64,000 nt of DNA from Rhodobacter sp. Har01 (GTDB lineage: Bacteria; Pseudomonadota; Alphaproteobacteria; Rhodobacterales; Rhodobacteraceae): positions 372,001 through 436,000 of the forward strand of contig NZ_JAJCTD010000003.1 of NCBI RefSeq assembly GCF_020564565.1, in the 5' to 3' direction. Below the pieces are notes generated by a model. It was given only the letters and a program-made list of their open reading frames with translations, did no database searches and had not been told where the DNA came from. Shown here in pieces: positions 18,137 to 26,969 of the stretch; positions within the stretch are counted from its first letter, which is position 1; every line of letters starts with the position of its first letter. The translations under genes and the position numbers were made by a program.

Positions 18137-19750
18137 TCAGTCTCCAAACGGGGCGGCGGCATGCACGGGGCGGCCCTTGAACAGGGTCAGAAGGACCTGC
18201 GTTTCGGAAATCGCCTCTGGTGCACAGGCGAAGATGTCCTGGCTCACCACGATCAGGTCGGCCGAAAACCCCGGCCGCAGAAGGCCAGTGAACCCGCTGC
18301 GCCAGCAGGCCCGGGCGGCCTGCAAGGTATAGCCCAGCACGCATTCCTCGACCGTCAGGGTCTGGTCGGGCTGGAAGGGCGCCCGGCGTCCCTCGGACCG
18401 GCGGGGCTGGCGGGTGACGGCGGTCTCGATGATCTGGAACGGGTTCAGCGTGGTGACCGGCCAGTCCGACGACAGGCACCAGTCTGCACCGGCGTCCAGC
18501 ATCCGACGGAAGGCATAGGTGTCGGGCCAGCGCGCGGGGCCGATCATGTCCAGCGCGATGTCGGGCACCGTGGGGTCGAAGCGGGCCCAGAGCGGCTGGA
18601 TGTTGGCGGTGGCCAGCGAGGCGAGACGGCCAAGATCGGCGCGGTCGGTCAGTTGCAGGTGGGTCAACTGATGCGCGGCAGGCCAGGGACCGTTTGCCGC
18701 GCGGGCGGCCGCAAGGCCATCAAGCGCGCGGCGCGCGGCGGCATCGCCGATGACGTGGACGTGGATGGCGAAGCGGGCAGCGTCAAGCGCGGTGAACAGA
18801 GCCCCGGTCTGGTCGGCGCCGAACATGCAGGGGGCGTTGCCGCCGGGGGCATCGGCATAGGGCGTCAGGCAGGCGGCGGTGCGGTTCTCGAACACCCCGT
18901 CCATGAAGAACTTGGCCGAATGGGCATGGAAATCCGGCCCCGGATGCGCCGCCCGCAGGGCCGACAGGCGGGCGACGGCGGCCAGTGGCGTATCGGCCTC
19001 GGTCACCAGGGCCGCACCCGCGACCCGCAGGCTGAGCGCGCCGGTCGCCGCGGCTTGGGCATAGATGCCGGCCTCCAGTTCGGTGATGCGCGGGTCAAGA
19101 ACACCGGTAATGCCATGCGCGTTGGCATGGGCCTGCCCGGCGCGCAGGCCTTCAAGCCAGGTGTCGTCGGACAATTGCGGCAGGCGGGCCACTGCCCAGG
19201 GGATGGCTTCCTCGTGCAGCATGCCGGTCGCGCGACCGCCGGTGTCACGGACGATGTGGCCGTTCGGCGGGTCGGGCGTGGCGTCGCCGATCCCGGCCAG
19301 CGCCAGTGCGCGCGCGTTCAGGCAGGCGTTGTGGCAGCTGGAATCGTAGATCACCACCGGGCGGTCGGGCACCACGCGGTCAAGCAGCGCTGCGGTCAGG
19401 TTGTGGTCGCCGAACAGCCCCGGCTGCCAGCCCGCCCCCAGGACCAGCGGCAGATGCGCCTTGGCGCGGGCATGGGCGGCAAGGCTGGCCAGCAGGCCGG
19501 ACTCGGAGGTCACGTCGTAAAGCTGGGCCGCAGTCGCCAGGTCCGTCCCGCCGGACAGCAGGTGGATATGGGCGTCCTGGAACCCCGGCAGGACCAGCCG
19601 GCCGCCGGCGTCGATCTTGTGTGCGGCCCCGGGCGGGGTGCCCTGCCCCAGCGCCGCGATGCGGCCGTCACGGATCAGGCACCATTCGGCAAAGGGGCGC
19701 GCCGGGTCCATGGTGCGGATGCGGGCGTTGTGGATCAGCAAGTCAGCCAA
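18137..19750 (-). CDS. YtcJ-like amidohydrolase (Amidohydro_3)
   Basis: A TTG start at 19750 gives a protein of 537 residues. The N-terminal composite beta segment begins ADLLIHNARIRTMDP. The metal motif is GFQDAHIHL, followed by a mid-domain HVHVIGDAAARRAL and a C-terminal SSDWPVTTLNPF. This is the YtcJ/exoenzyme-regulatory-protein group of amidohydrolases, and the substrate is unknown. The frame stays open upstream, but that part overlaps the cupin gene and is not homologous. The chosen TTG overlaps the cupin stop by 8 bp. Confidence 0.85.
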   Translation of the reverse strand: MADLLIHNARIRTMDPARPFAEWCLIRDGRIAALGQGTPPGAAHKIDAGGRLVLPGFQDAHIHLLSGGTDLATAAQLYDVTSESGLLASLAAHARAKAHLPLVLGAGWQPGLFGDHNLTAALLDRVVPDRPVVIYDSSCHNACLNARALALAGIGDATPDPPNGHIVRDTGGRATGMLHEEAIPWAVARLPQLSDDTWLEGLRAGQAHANAHGITGVLDPRITELEAGIYAQAAATGALSLRVAGAALVTEADTPLAAVARLSALRAAHPGPDFHAHSAKFFMDGVFENRTAACLTPYADAPGGNAPCMFGADQTGALFTALDAARFAIHVHVIGDAAARRALDGLAAARAANGPWPAAHQLTHLQLTDRADLGRLASLATANIQPLWARFDPTVPDIALDMIGPARWPDTYAFRRMLDAGADWCLSSDWPVTTLNPFQIIETAVTRQPRRSEGRRAPFQPDQTLTVEECVLGYTLQAARACWRSGFTGLLRPGFSADLIVVSQDIFACAPEAISETQVLLTLFKGRPVHAAAPFGD

Positions 19751-20594
19751 GGCGCAGCGCTTCAAGCTGGGGCCAGTCGGGGGCGGGCAGGACATGGGCG
19801 GGGGCCGCCACGTCGCCGGTCCAGCCGAACAGGCACAGGAAGGGGATGCGGCCGACCTTGGTAAGATGGGGGCGGTGCGGCGGGTTCCAGACCGGCCGGT
19901 GGGCGGGCTTGATGACCAGTGGTCGGCCGGGGCCGAAGCGCCAGCCGTGCGGACCGGTGAGAGGCACGTAGAGCTCGGGGGCGGCGTGGGCATGGTCGCG
20001 GTACAGCACGTGGGGGGCAATCAGGAAGACCCCGAAGTCGAAGTCCCGCGCCGGGATCGCAGCCTCTTCGCCGATCAGCGAGGCGAAGGCGTGGCCGGTG
20101 GCAAAGGCCTCGCCGATCTGGTCGCGCGGATAGCTGTCGTAGGTGATCCAGGCTAGATGCGGCACGGCGGCGGCAAGCGTGGCGGCCAGCGCCGGTTGGT
20201 CGGGCGCCAGGGCCGCCAGCGCGGGGGCAAGGCAGGTGTCGACCACGGCGTTCCGGGCCGGGACGGCAGCGGTCACCGGGCCGTCGCGCCATTGCGCGAT
20301 GCCGTGGCGCATCTCGGCCACGCCGGGGCCGGGCAGGTCCGCAAGGTAGCGGTCGGCTTCGTCCATCAGCGCCCGGATCAGTGCCGCGGCCCCGGGCGCG
20401 GGATCGGCGGGAACCGGCAGGCCACGATCCGCCAGCACCTGCGTCGGCGGGCCGCGGTCGTCGGCCGATGCCACGCGATAGGCCTCAAGCTGCGCGGCCG
20501 ACAGGTGCCCCTCGGCATGCAGCCGCATTGCATGTCCATAGCGCGTCCGGCCCGAACCCGGCGCGCCCAGCGGAATGCCCAGAAGCCCGCTCAC
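19743..20594 (-). CDS. cupin of the dimethylsulfoniopropionate (DMSP) lyase family
   Basis: The protein has 283 residues. The C-terminal half has the DddQ-like cupin pattern: RDHAHAAPELYVPLTG (two His, Glu, Tyr; the family metal and catalytic residues), then WNPPHRPHL with a further His, and the closing FLCLFGWTGDV. True DddQ lyases cleave DMSP to DMS and acrylate. Here the N-terminal half is long and the context is amine catabolism, so the substrate may be another zwitterion. The GTG start overlaps the permease stop by 4 bp. Confidence 0.75.
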   Translation of the reverse strand: MSGLLGIPLGAPGSGRTRYGHAMRLHAEGHLSAAQLEAYRVASADDRGPPTQVLADRGLPVPADPAPGAAALIRALMDEADRYLADLPGPGVAEMRHGIAQWRDGPVTAAVPARNAVVDTCLAPALAALAPDQPALAATLAAAVPHLAWITYDSYPRDQIGEAFATGHAFASLIGEEAAIPARDFDFGVFLIAPHVLYRDHAHAAPELYVPLTGPHGWRFGPGRPLVIKPAHRPVWNPPHRPHLTKVGRIPFLCLFGWTGDVAAPAHVLPAPDWPQLEALRLG

Positions 20595-21430
20595 TCGTTC
20601 GCCCGGTAGGCCAGCCGGGCATCCTGCACCCGCCGCCGTTCGGCCCGGTTCAACACAATGCCGGCGACCAGCACGCCGGTTCCGACGACCAGCACCATCA
20701 GCGTGGCCAGCGCGTTGACGTCAGGCGTGACGCCCAGCTTGACTTTCGACCAGATCAGCAGCGGCAGGGTGGTGCCCCCCGGCCCTGTGGTGAACGAAGT
20801 GATCACCACATCGTCGAGCGAAATGGTGAAGGCCAGCAGCCAGCCCGACAGGATGGCGGGGAAGATCACCGGCAGGGTCACGTCGAACAGCACCTGCCAG
20901 GGGCGCGAGCCCAGGTCCATCGCCGCCTCCTCGATGGCGCGGTCGGCCTGAAGCATCCGGGCCTGCACCACGGTGGTGACGAAGACCATGGAAAAGGTGA
21001 TATGCGCCAGCGTCACGGTGGTGAACCCGCGCTGCCCCGGCCAGCCGACCCATTCCGCCAGCATGATGAAGAACATCAGCGAGGAGATGCCGGTGATCAC
21101 CTCGGGCATGATCAGCGGCGCGGTGACCAGGCCGGAAAACAGGATGCGTCCGCGAAATCTGGTGAACCGGACCAGGGCGATACCTGCCATGGTGCCAAGG
21201 ATGGTGGCGATGGTGGCCGAGACCAGCGCGATCTTCAGCGACAGCAGCAGAGCGGCCATGATCTGCTTGTTCGAGAACAGCGACTCGTACCATCGGGTCG
21301 AAAACCCGCCCCAGACCGTGGCCAGGCGGCTTTCGTTGAAGGAATAGACGATCATCGACAGGATCGGCACGTAGAAGAAGGCAAAGCCGAAGGCCAGCAT
21401 CGAGATGAGGAAGACCGGACGGCGCTTCAC
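20591..21430 (-). CDS. ABC transporter permease, PotI/PotC-like
   Basis: The protein has 279 residues with about six hydrophobic helices. The EAA loop occurs as EEAAMDLGSRPWQVLFDVTLP. It is the second permease of a polyamine/opine-type (POPT) importer. It overlaps the upstream permease gene and the downstream cupin gene by 4 bp each, so all are one transcript. Specificity is not determined by this subunit. Confidence 0.9.
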   Translation of the reverse strand: MKRRPVFLISMLAFGFAFFYVPILSMIVYSFNESRLATVWGGFSTRWYESLFSNKQIMAALLLSLKIALVSATIATILGTMAGIALVRFTRFRGRILFSGLVTAPLIMPEVITGISSLMFFIMLAEWVGWPGQRGFTTVTLAHITFSMVFVTTVVQARMLQADRAIEEAAMDLGSRPWQVLFDVTLPVIFPAILSGWLLAFTISLDDVVITSFTTGPGGTTLPLLIWSKVKLGVTPDVNALATLMVLVVGTGVLVAGIVLNRAERRRVQDARLAYRANE

Positions 21431-22341
21431 TTGCTGCCCTCCGCCCGGGCCTGGAAGTGGCTGTAGACCATCGTCGGCACGACCATCAAGAGCAGCAGCA
21501 TCACCGCCACGGCCGAAGCCATCGGCCAGTCACGCGCCGAGGCGAACTCGTCCGAGATGACCCGGCCGATCATCGGGCTGGCGGCATCGCCGACCAGCGT
21601 GGGGATCACCAGTTCCCCCGCAGCCGGGATGAACACCAGCATGCCGCCGGCAATGATGCCCGGAATGCTTTGCGGCAGGGTGACGTCGAGGAACACCTGA
21701 TGCGGGCGACTGCCCAGGTCCAGCGCGGCCTCGTCCAGCGTGGGGTCAAGGCGTTCAAGGCTGGCATAAAGCGGCAGGATCATGAACGGCAGGTAGGTGT
21801 AGACCATCACCAGCACGACGGCGAAGTTCGTGTTCATCATCGGGATGGACTTCACCGCCCAGTCCATCGGGACAAGCAGGTTCCAGGCATCGGTCAGAAG
21901 GCCGTTGAACCAGCTGTTGCGGCCCATCAGCCCCATCCAGGCATAGACGCGCAGCAGGAACGAGGTCCAGAACGGCAGGATCACCAGCATCAGAAGGATG
22001 CTGCGCCAGGCTGGCGCAACGCGGCACAGGCCCAGCGCCATCGGGTAGCCGATCAGCAAGCACAGCACCATGGCCAGCCCGGCGTTGACCAGCGATGTCA
22101 GGAAGGCGCGCAGGTAGAGGCCGTCGCTCAGGACCCGGGTGTAGGATTCCCAGCTGAGCACCGGATACTCGCCGCCCCAGCTGATCGGCGGAGCGGTCGA
22201 GGTCTTGGTGGCTACGCTCATAGCCACGACAATCAGGAACGGGACCAGGAACAACACCAGCAGCCAGAGATAGGGCGCGCCGATGACAAGACCTGCCCAG
22301 CCCTTGCGGTCGAACCAGCGGCCAAGGCGGGTTTCGGCCAT
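21427..22341 (-). CDS. ABC transporter permease, PotH/PotB-like
   Basis: The protein has 304 residues. The first helix follows a short cytosolic N-terminus. The periplasmic loop is typical of PotH/PotB, and the EAA motif is DEAALDLGSRPHQVFLDVTLP. It begins 4 bp after the ATPase gene and overlaps the next permease by 4 bp. Confidence 0.9.
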   Translation of the reverse strand: MAETRLGRWFDRKGWAGLVIGAPYLWLLVLFLVPFLIVVAMSVATKTSTAPPISWGGEYPVLSWESYTRVLSDGLYLRAFLTSLVNAGLAMVLCLLIGYPMALGLCRVAPAWRSILLMLVILPFWTSFLLRVYAWMGLMGRNSWFNGLLTDAWNLLVPMDWAVKSIPMMNTNFAVVLVMVYTYLPFMILPLYASLERLDPTLDEAALDLGSRPHQVFLDVTLPQSIPGIIAGGMLVFIPAAGELVIPTLVGDAASPMIGRVISDEFASARDWPMASAVAVMLLLLMVVPTMVYSHFQARAEGSK

Positions 22342-22345
22342 GGCG

Positions 22346-23452
22346 TTACTCCGCCAGCACGATCGCGGCGGCGGGATCGAACGACAGCCAGACCCGGTCG
22401 TCCCAATCGGCCACGCGCGCGCCTTCGTCGCCGCGCCGGGCGTTCACCGCATGCGCCGCAACCAGCACGCCCGAGGGCAGCACAATGCGGTAGAGGCTGT
22501 CCTTGCCGAAGTAGGCCAGATCCTTCACCAGCCCTTCAAAGGCATTCGCCCCAGCCGGCCTGTCTTTCGAAATCCGCAACTTCTCGGGGCGCAGCGCCAG
22601 CGTGAGCGGCTGCCCCTCGATGACGGCAGGAACGTCGCGCGCAGCGACCCTGCCGCCCAGCGCGGGCACGTCCAGCAGCAGATTGCCGCCATCGCGCCCG
22701 GTGGCGCGGGCTTCAAATGCCGTGATCGAACCGATGAAGCCGGCAACAAAGCGGCTGTTGGGGAATTCGTAGATCTCAGTCGGGCTGCCGATCTGTCGAA
22801 CCTGGCCCTTGTCCATCACCGCGATCCGGTCGGCCAGCGTCATCGCCTCTTCCTGGTCGTGGGTCACGACGATGAAGGTCACGCCGGTACGGGCCTGGAT
22901 GCTCATCAGCTCGAACTGGGTGTGTTCGCGCAACTTCTTGTCCAGCGCGGCCAGGGGTTCGTCCAGCAGCAGCAGCTTGGGCTGCCGGGCCAGCGCGCGG
23001 GCCAGCGCCACGCGCTGCCGCTGGCCGCCGGAAATCTGGTGCGGCTTGCGGTCCGCAAAGGGCGCAAGCTGCACCAGATCCAGCATCTCGCGCACACGGG
23101 CGGCGCGCTCGTCCTTGCCGATGGACTCGTGCTTCAGGCCGTAGGCGATGTTCTTCGCCACCGTCATGTGCGGAAACAGCGCGTAGCTTTGGAACATCAT
23201 ATGCACCGGCCGCGACCAGGGCGGCACGCCCGCCATGTCGCGACCGTCCAGGAAGATGCGTCCGGCCGAGGGTTCCTCGAACCCCGCCAGCATCCGCAGG
23301 AGGGTGGTCTTGCCGCAGCCCGACCCGCCGAGAAGCGCGAAGACCTCGCCCTTCGAGACGGTCAGCGACACGTCGCGGACCGCCTGGAAGCTGCCGAACA
23401 GCTTCGAGACCCCTTCGATGCGCAAGAAAGGATCGGGCGCGGGCTCTGACAT
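22346..23452 (-). CDS. ABC transporter ATPase, PotG/PotA-like
   Basis: The protein has 368 residues. Walker A is GGSGCGKTT, the signature is [11 protein letters not shown], Walker B is LLLDEPLAALD, and the switch is VTHDQEEA; all are canonical. A C-terminal TOBE domain (about residues 280-360) fits the polyamine-type ATPases. It begins 4 bp after the binding-protein gene. It presumably energises import through the two permeases that follow. Confidence 0.92.
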   Translation of the reverse strand: MSEPAPDPFLRIEGVSKLFGSFQAVRDVSLTVSKGEVFALLGGSGCGKTTLLRMLAGFEEPSAGRIFLDGRDMAGVPPWSRPVHMMFQSYALFPHMTVAKNIAYGLKHESIGKDERAARVREMLDLVQLAPFADRKPHQISGGQRQRVALARALARQPKLLLLDEPLAALDKKLREHTQFELMSIQARTGVTFIVVTHDQEEAMTLADRIAVMDKGQVRQIGSPTEIYEFPNSRFVAGFIGSITAFEARATGRDGGNLLLDVPALGGRVAARDVPAVIEGQPLTLALRPEKLRISKDRPAGANAFEGLVKDLAYFGKDSLYRIVLPSGVLVAAHAVNARRGDEGARVADWDDRVWLSFDPAAAIVLAE

Positions 23453-23456
23453 CGCC

Positions 23457-24560
23457 TCAGCCGCCCGTCTTGATCTCGGTCCAGACCCGGGTCATCGCCT
23501 CTTCCTGTTCGTCGGTCTGCGGCGTGGGAGTGTAGAGCCGCGCCATCACCGTGGCATCGGGGTAGACCGCAGGATCGGAAGCGATGGCCGGGTCGACAAA
23601 GGCGGTCGCGGCCTTGTTGGCATTGGCATAGCCGGTGAAGTCGGTGCAGGCGGCGGCGACCTCGGGGCGCAGCAGGTAGTCGATGAAGAGATAGGCGTTT
23701 TCCAGGTTCGGCGCGTCCGAGGGGATGCACCACAGGTCGAACCAGGCCGGCGCGCCAGTCTTGGGCACATAGTAGGCAAGGTCGATGTCGATGCCCGCCT
23801 CGGCCGCGCGGGCCTTGGCGACACCATAGTCGCCCGACCAGTTGTTCACCGCGCAGACCTCCTGGTTCGGCAGCGCGGTCAGGTAGTTGGAATTGTCGAA
23901 GGTGGCGATGTAGGGACGGATCGCCGCCATCGCCTCGGCCAGCTTGCGGTACTCTGCCTCGCCCGCGGTGTTCGGGTCCAGCCCCAGGTACTTCATCACC
24001 ATGAACCCGGCGTCGGTGGGGCTGTCCAGGATGGAAAGCCCGCAATCGGCCAGCTTCGCCGCGTTCTCGGGGTTCATGATGGTGTCGAGCGATTCCAGAT
24101 CGGCATCGGGCAGGCGTTCCTTCACCATCGCAAGATTGTAGGTCATGCCCACCGAGCCCCACATATACGGCACGCCGTACTGGTGGCCGGGGTCAAAGCC
24201 CTCGATCACCTTCAGGATGTCGGGGTCCAGGTTGCCCCAGCCGGTCAGCCGGGCAAGGTCCAGCTTCTGGAACACGCCCGCCTGCACGAAGCGGCCCAGC
24301 GACATGCCCGCGTGCAGCACCACGTCATAGCCGGTTGAACCCGCGAGCATCTTGGCCTGCGCCTCTTCGGAACTGGCATAAAGGTCGTAGACCACCTCGA
24401 TCCCGGTCTCGGCGGTGAAATCGGCGACGGTGGTTTCGCCGATGTAGTCGGACCAGTTGTAGACATTGACCGTCCCGCCCTGCGCCCAGGACGGGCGAAC
24501 ATAGGGCATGGCAAGGCCCCCGGTCAGGGCCGCAAGCGTGGAACGACGAGTGATTCGCAT
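23457..24560 (-). CDS. periplasmic binding protein, PotF/PotD-like
   Basis: The protein has 367 residues. The N-terminus MRITRRSTLAALTGG followed by an AQ cleavage site looks like a twin-arginine or Sec signal. The mature protein opens VNVYNWSDYIGETTVADF, characteristic of the PotF/PotD family, with VPYMWGSVGMTYN and NNWSGDYGVAKARA aromatic pocket segments. A strong AGGAGGAAG precedes the ATG. It follows the only sizeable gap in the operon (68 bp). The ligand is likely a cationic amine or betaine-type solute, by context. Confidence 0.9.
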   Translation of the reverse strand: MRITRRSTLAALTGGLAMPYVRPSWAQGGTVNVYNWSDYIGETTVADFTAETGIEVVYDLYASSEEAQAKMLAGSTGYDVVLHAGMSLGRFVQAGVFQKLDLARLTGWGNLDPDILKVIEGFDPGHQYGVPYMWGSVGMTYNLAMVKERLPDADLESLDTIMNPENAAKLADCGLSILDSPTDAGFMVMKYLGLDPNTAGEAEYRKLAEAMAAIRPYIATFDNSNYLTALPNQEVCAVNNWSGDYGVAKARAAEAGIDIDLAYYVPKTGAPAWFDLWCIPSDAPNLENAYLFIDYLLRPEVAAACTDFTGYANANKAATAFVDPAIASDPAVYPDATVMARLYTPTPQTDEQEEAMTRVWTEIKTGG

Positions 24561-24604
24561 GGGTCTTCCTCCTCTGCTTTCGGCGCCCTCTTGCGGGGCG
24601 TTGA

Positions 24605-24614
24605 TTTGATCAAA
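24605..24614. promoter_or_regulatory. TTTGATCAAA palindrome in the gap upstream of the PotF-like gene
   Basis: A 10-bp perfect palindrome lies at 24605-24614 in the 68-bp gap between the Rieske stop and the binding-protein start. This is the only gap long enough for an internal promoter in the operon. It is short, so chance is possible. Confidence 0.3.
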
Positions 24615-24628
24615 AGCTTACCGACATG

Positions 24629-25834
24629 TCAGCCTGTGCCAAGCATTTCCTTGTTCCGGGCGGCCATTTCCCTTTCTTCGGGCGGTTCGGAAAGCCGCAT
24701 CACCGGCAGCAGCGCCCGCAGCCCGTCATGGTGGCGGCGCAGTCCCCATTCGTGGTCCGAAAGGTGGAAGCCGTCGAAGGCCGAAGAGCGCATCGATTCG
24801 TTCGACCAGACCGTCAGCTTCTGGTCCTCGACCGAGGTGTCGCGGTCGATCCGCTGGGCCAGGTAGCGCGACAGCCGCTGCACCCGCGTCTCGTTGGCCC
24901 GGCGGTAGCTGCGGCCGGTCAACAACGTGCTGTCCGCGGCGCGCGGCAGGTCGTGGTAGAACTGCGCGCCCTCGGGGGTGAAGGCAAAGACCGTGTTGGG
25001 GAAGAGACCATAGTAGGTCCAGCTTCGCCGCAGGTGCGGCGGCAGGTCCGGCCGCTCGGGGACATGTTTCACATAGTGCCGAACCGACCAGCGCCGCCCC
25101 GGCCGGTCGCCGAAGACCCCGACCGAGACATGCAGCCCGCCCGCAAGGTAGATGTCGCGATAGTCCCGCCCATACAACTCTTGCAGCGACGGGTGGGCCA
25201 GGGGGACATGGTAGCCCTCATTGTCCACGTCGCGCACGGCTTTCCAGTTCACCGGCAGCTCGGCCTGCCAGGGGGCAGTGCTGGCGGGCAGCAGCGCGGC
25301 CGCGCCATAGGCCGCAAAGTCGGCGGCATAGGGGGCCAGAAGGTCGGCAACGGCGGGTTGCGGTCCAGAATGGAACCGCAGGAAGACGAAGCCGTGGAAA
25401 ATCTCCATCTCGATCGGTTTCAGGGCGAATTCCGCCCGGTCGAGCCGGCCGAAGCTGTCGGGCTGTGCGGCCCCGCGCAGACTGCCGTCCAGATTGTAGA
25501 CCCAGCCGTGGAACGGGCAGACCACGGCGCCGCGGCATTGACCCTGTGCCCCGTCCACCACCCGGGCTCCGCGGTGGCGGCAGAGGTTGTGAAAGGCCCG
25601 CACCTGCGCGTCCTGCCCACGCATGACAACGGCCCGTTCGCCCAGAAGGTCGAAGGTCAGCCAGTCGCCGGGGGCAGGGATGTCGTTCACATGTCCCGCC
25701 ACCTGCCAGTGGTTGAGAAACACGGTCTGCCGCTCAAGGTCGAACAACGCCGGCGAATGGTAGGTCCAGGGCGGCAGGCCAGAGCGGTCCCAGTCGTTGG
25801 GGATAGGCAGGGACTGTAGCGGCATCTCCGTCAT
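24629..25834 (-). CDS. Rieske [2Fe-2S] ring-hydroxylating-type oxygenase, alpha subunit 1
   Basis: The protein has 401 residues. The Rieske cluster ligands are C85-x-H87 and C106-x2-H109 (CRHRGARVV and CPFHGW). The mononuclear iron site includes His209 and His214 in DVDNEGYHVPLAHP. Members of this family without a beta subunit include GbcA, stachydrine demethylase and carnitine oxygenase, which oxidise quaternary amines. No reductase gene lies nearby. It is separated by 1 bp from the second Rieske gene. Confidence 0.9.
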   Translation of the reverse strand: MTEMPLQSLPIPNDWDRSGLPPWTYHSPALFDLERQTVFLNHWQVAGHVNDIPAPGDWLTFDLLGERAVVMRGQDAQVRAFHNLCRHRGARVVDGAQGQCRGAVVCPFHGWVYNLDGSLRGAAQPDSFGRLDRAEFALKPIEMEIFHGFVFLRFHSGPQPAVADLLAPYAADFAAYGAAALLPASTAPWQAELPVNWKAVRDVDNEGYHVPLAHPSLQELYGRDYRDIYLAGGLHVSVGVFGDRPGRRWSVRHYVKHVPERPDLPPHLRRSWTYYGLFPNTVFAFTPEGAQFYHDLPRAADSTLLTGRSYRRANETRVQRLSRYLAQRIDRDTSVEDQKLTVWSNESMRSSAFDGFHLSDHEWGLRRHHDGLRALLPVMRLSEPPEEREMAARNKEMLGTG

Positions 25835-25835
25835 C

Positions 25836-26969
25836 TCAACCCTCCATCTGCTGCAACACCCAGCGGTGAAAACGGCGAATCTCGTATTCCTCGGGCATCA
25901 GCCGTGCCGCGCGGAACGCGGGCGAGCGCATACCGCGCTGGTTCATCTCCGACGCTGCGCCATCCTGCTGCATCACGATCTTCGCAAAGGCTGCGACCGC
26001 GGCGGCATCAAAGCCGGGCTGGGCCAGCGTTTCGGCCGGGAAATGCCATTCGGCGATCAGCCGCGTCCGTTCCGCCCCCTCGGGCACCAGCCGGACCGAG
26101 CGGACGTAGTCGACATGGGCCACGACATAGACCGAGGGCCAGAGTGTGACGAAGTTGTACCCGGCCGCGCGTTCCGCCGGCGTCAGCCCGGGGAACACCG
26201 CGCCGCAGGGGGCACCGTCCATCGTCCAGGTCTTGGCGCCGGGGCGCAGGGCGGGTCCTTGCGCGTCGTCGGGCGTCCAGCCCAGGGCCTCGGTCTGACC
26301 CATGATCCCGCGGCCGTAGATCGGGACCATCTCGCACAGTTCCGGGTGGATGCCGGGGCAATGCAGGCATTCCGAGTAGTTTTCCCAGAAGGTCTTCCAG
26401 TTGCAGGCAATTTCGGTTTCCCACCGGTGACCGGTGGCAAGGCTCTGCATCGGCCAGTTGTCCAGTGTGGCAAGGCCGACGTCAGCCCAAAGCTCACCCG
26501 GCTCGGGGGCAAGGTTGAGGAACAAAAACCCGTTCCAGACCCGGGTTGAGACCGGGCGCAGACCATGGGCGTCACGGTCGAAGTCTGCGGTTGGGATGGC
26601 GTGGCCGGTCGCCAGCAGACGCCCGTCTGCCGCCGCAAAGGACCAGGCGTGGTAGGGGCAGCGGATCAGCTTGCCCAGGGGTTCCTCGGTGGCCCTGCAC
26701 AGTTCAGACCCCCGGTGCGGGCAGGAATTGTGCCAGGCCCGCAGCGTGCCGTCGCTGCCGTGCGCCACGATCACCGAGGCGTTGCCGACAGTCGCACGGC
26801 GCAGGGTTCCCGGCGCGTGATCCTCTAGCCGGCCCACGCAGACCCATTGCCGCGCGAAAATCGTCTCCATCTCGCGTGCGTGCCAGTCGGCCCCGACATA
26901 GGCTTCGCGCGGCAGGCCCAAGGGGCAATGGTTCAGGCGCGGCGACAGCGGGTGGCGGTGGTCGTCCAT
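25836..26969 (-). CDS. Rieske [2Fe-2S] oxygenase, alpha subunit 2, GbcA-like
   Basis: The protein has 377 residues. The Rieske ligands are C83-x-H85 and C104-x2-H107 (CPHRG and CPYHAW). The catalytic iron site is in ENYSECLHCPGIHPEL (His203, His208), a segment I associate with the glycine-betaine monooxygenase GbcA group. The ATG at 26969 shares its A with the TGA of the GcvT-like gene and has GGAGGG upstream. With subunit 1 it may catalyse successive demethylations or form a mixed complex. Confidence 0.9.
   Translation of the reverse strand: MDDHRHPLSPRLNHCPLGLPREAYVGADWHAREMETIFARQWVCVGRLEDHAPGTLRRATVGNASVIVAHGSDGTLRAWHNSCPHRGSELCRATEEPLGKLIRCPYHAWSFAAADGRLLATGHAIPTADFDRDAHGLRPVSTRVWNGFLFLNLAPEPGELWADVGLATLDNWPMQSLATGHRWETEIACNWKTFWENYSECLHCPGIHPELCEMVPIYGRGIMGQTEALGWTPDDAQGPALRPGAKTWTMDGAPCGAVFPGLTPAERAAGYNFVTLWPSVYVVAHVDYVRSVRLVPEGAERTRLIAEWHFPAETLAQPGFDAAAVAAFAKIVMQQDGAASEMNQRGMRSPAFRAARLMPEEYEIRRFHRWVLQQMEG

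Noticed and set aside
17753-19864. 703-codon plus-strand frame across the methyltransferase and amidohydrolase genes
   Set aside because: The minus strand encodes clear families with tight overlaps, and the plus-strand product has a shadow composition of Gly/Arg/Gln runs.
19751-20020. N-terminal extension of the amidohydrolase
   Set aside because: It lies inside the cupin gene in another frame and reads as Pro/Ser/Cys-rich noise; amidohydrolase similarity starts at ADLLIHNAR.
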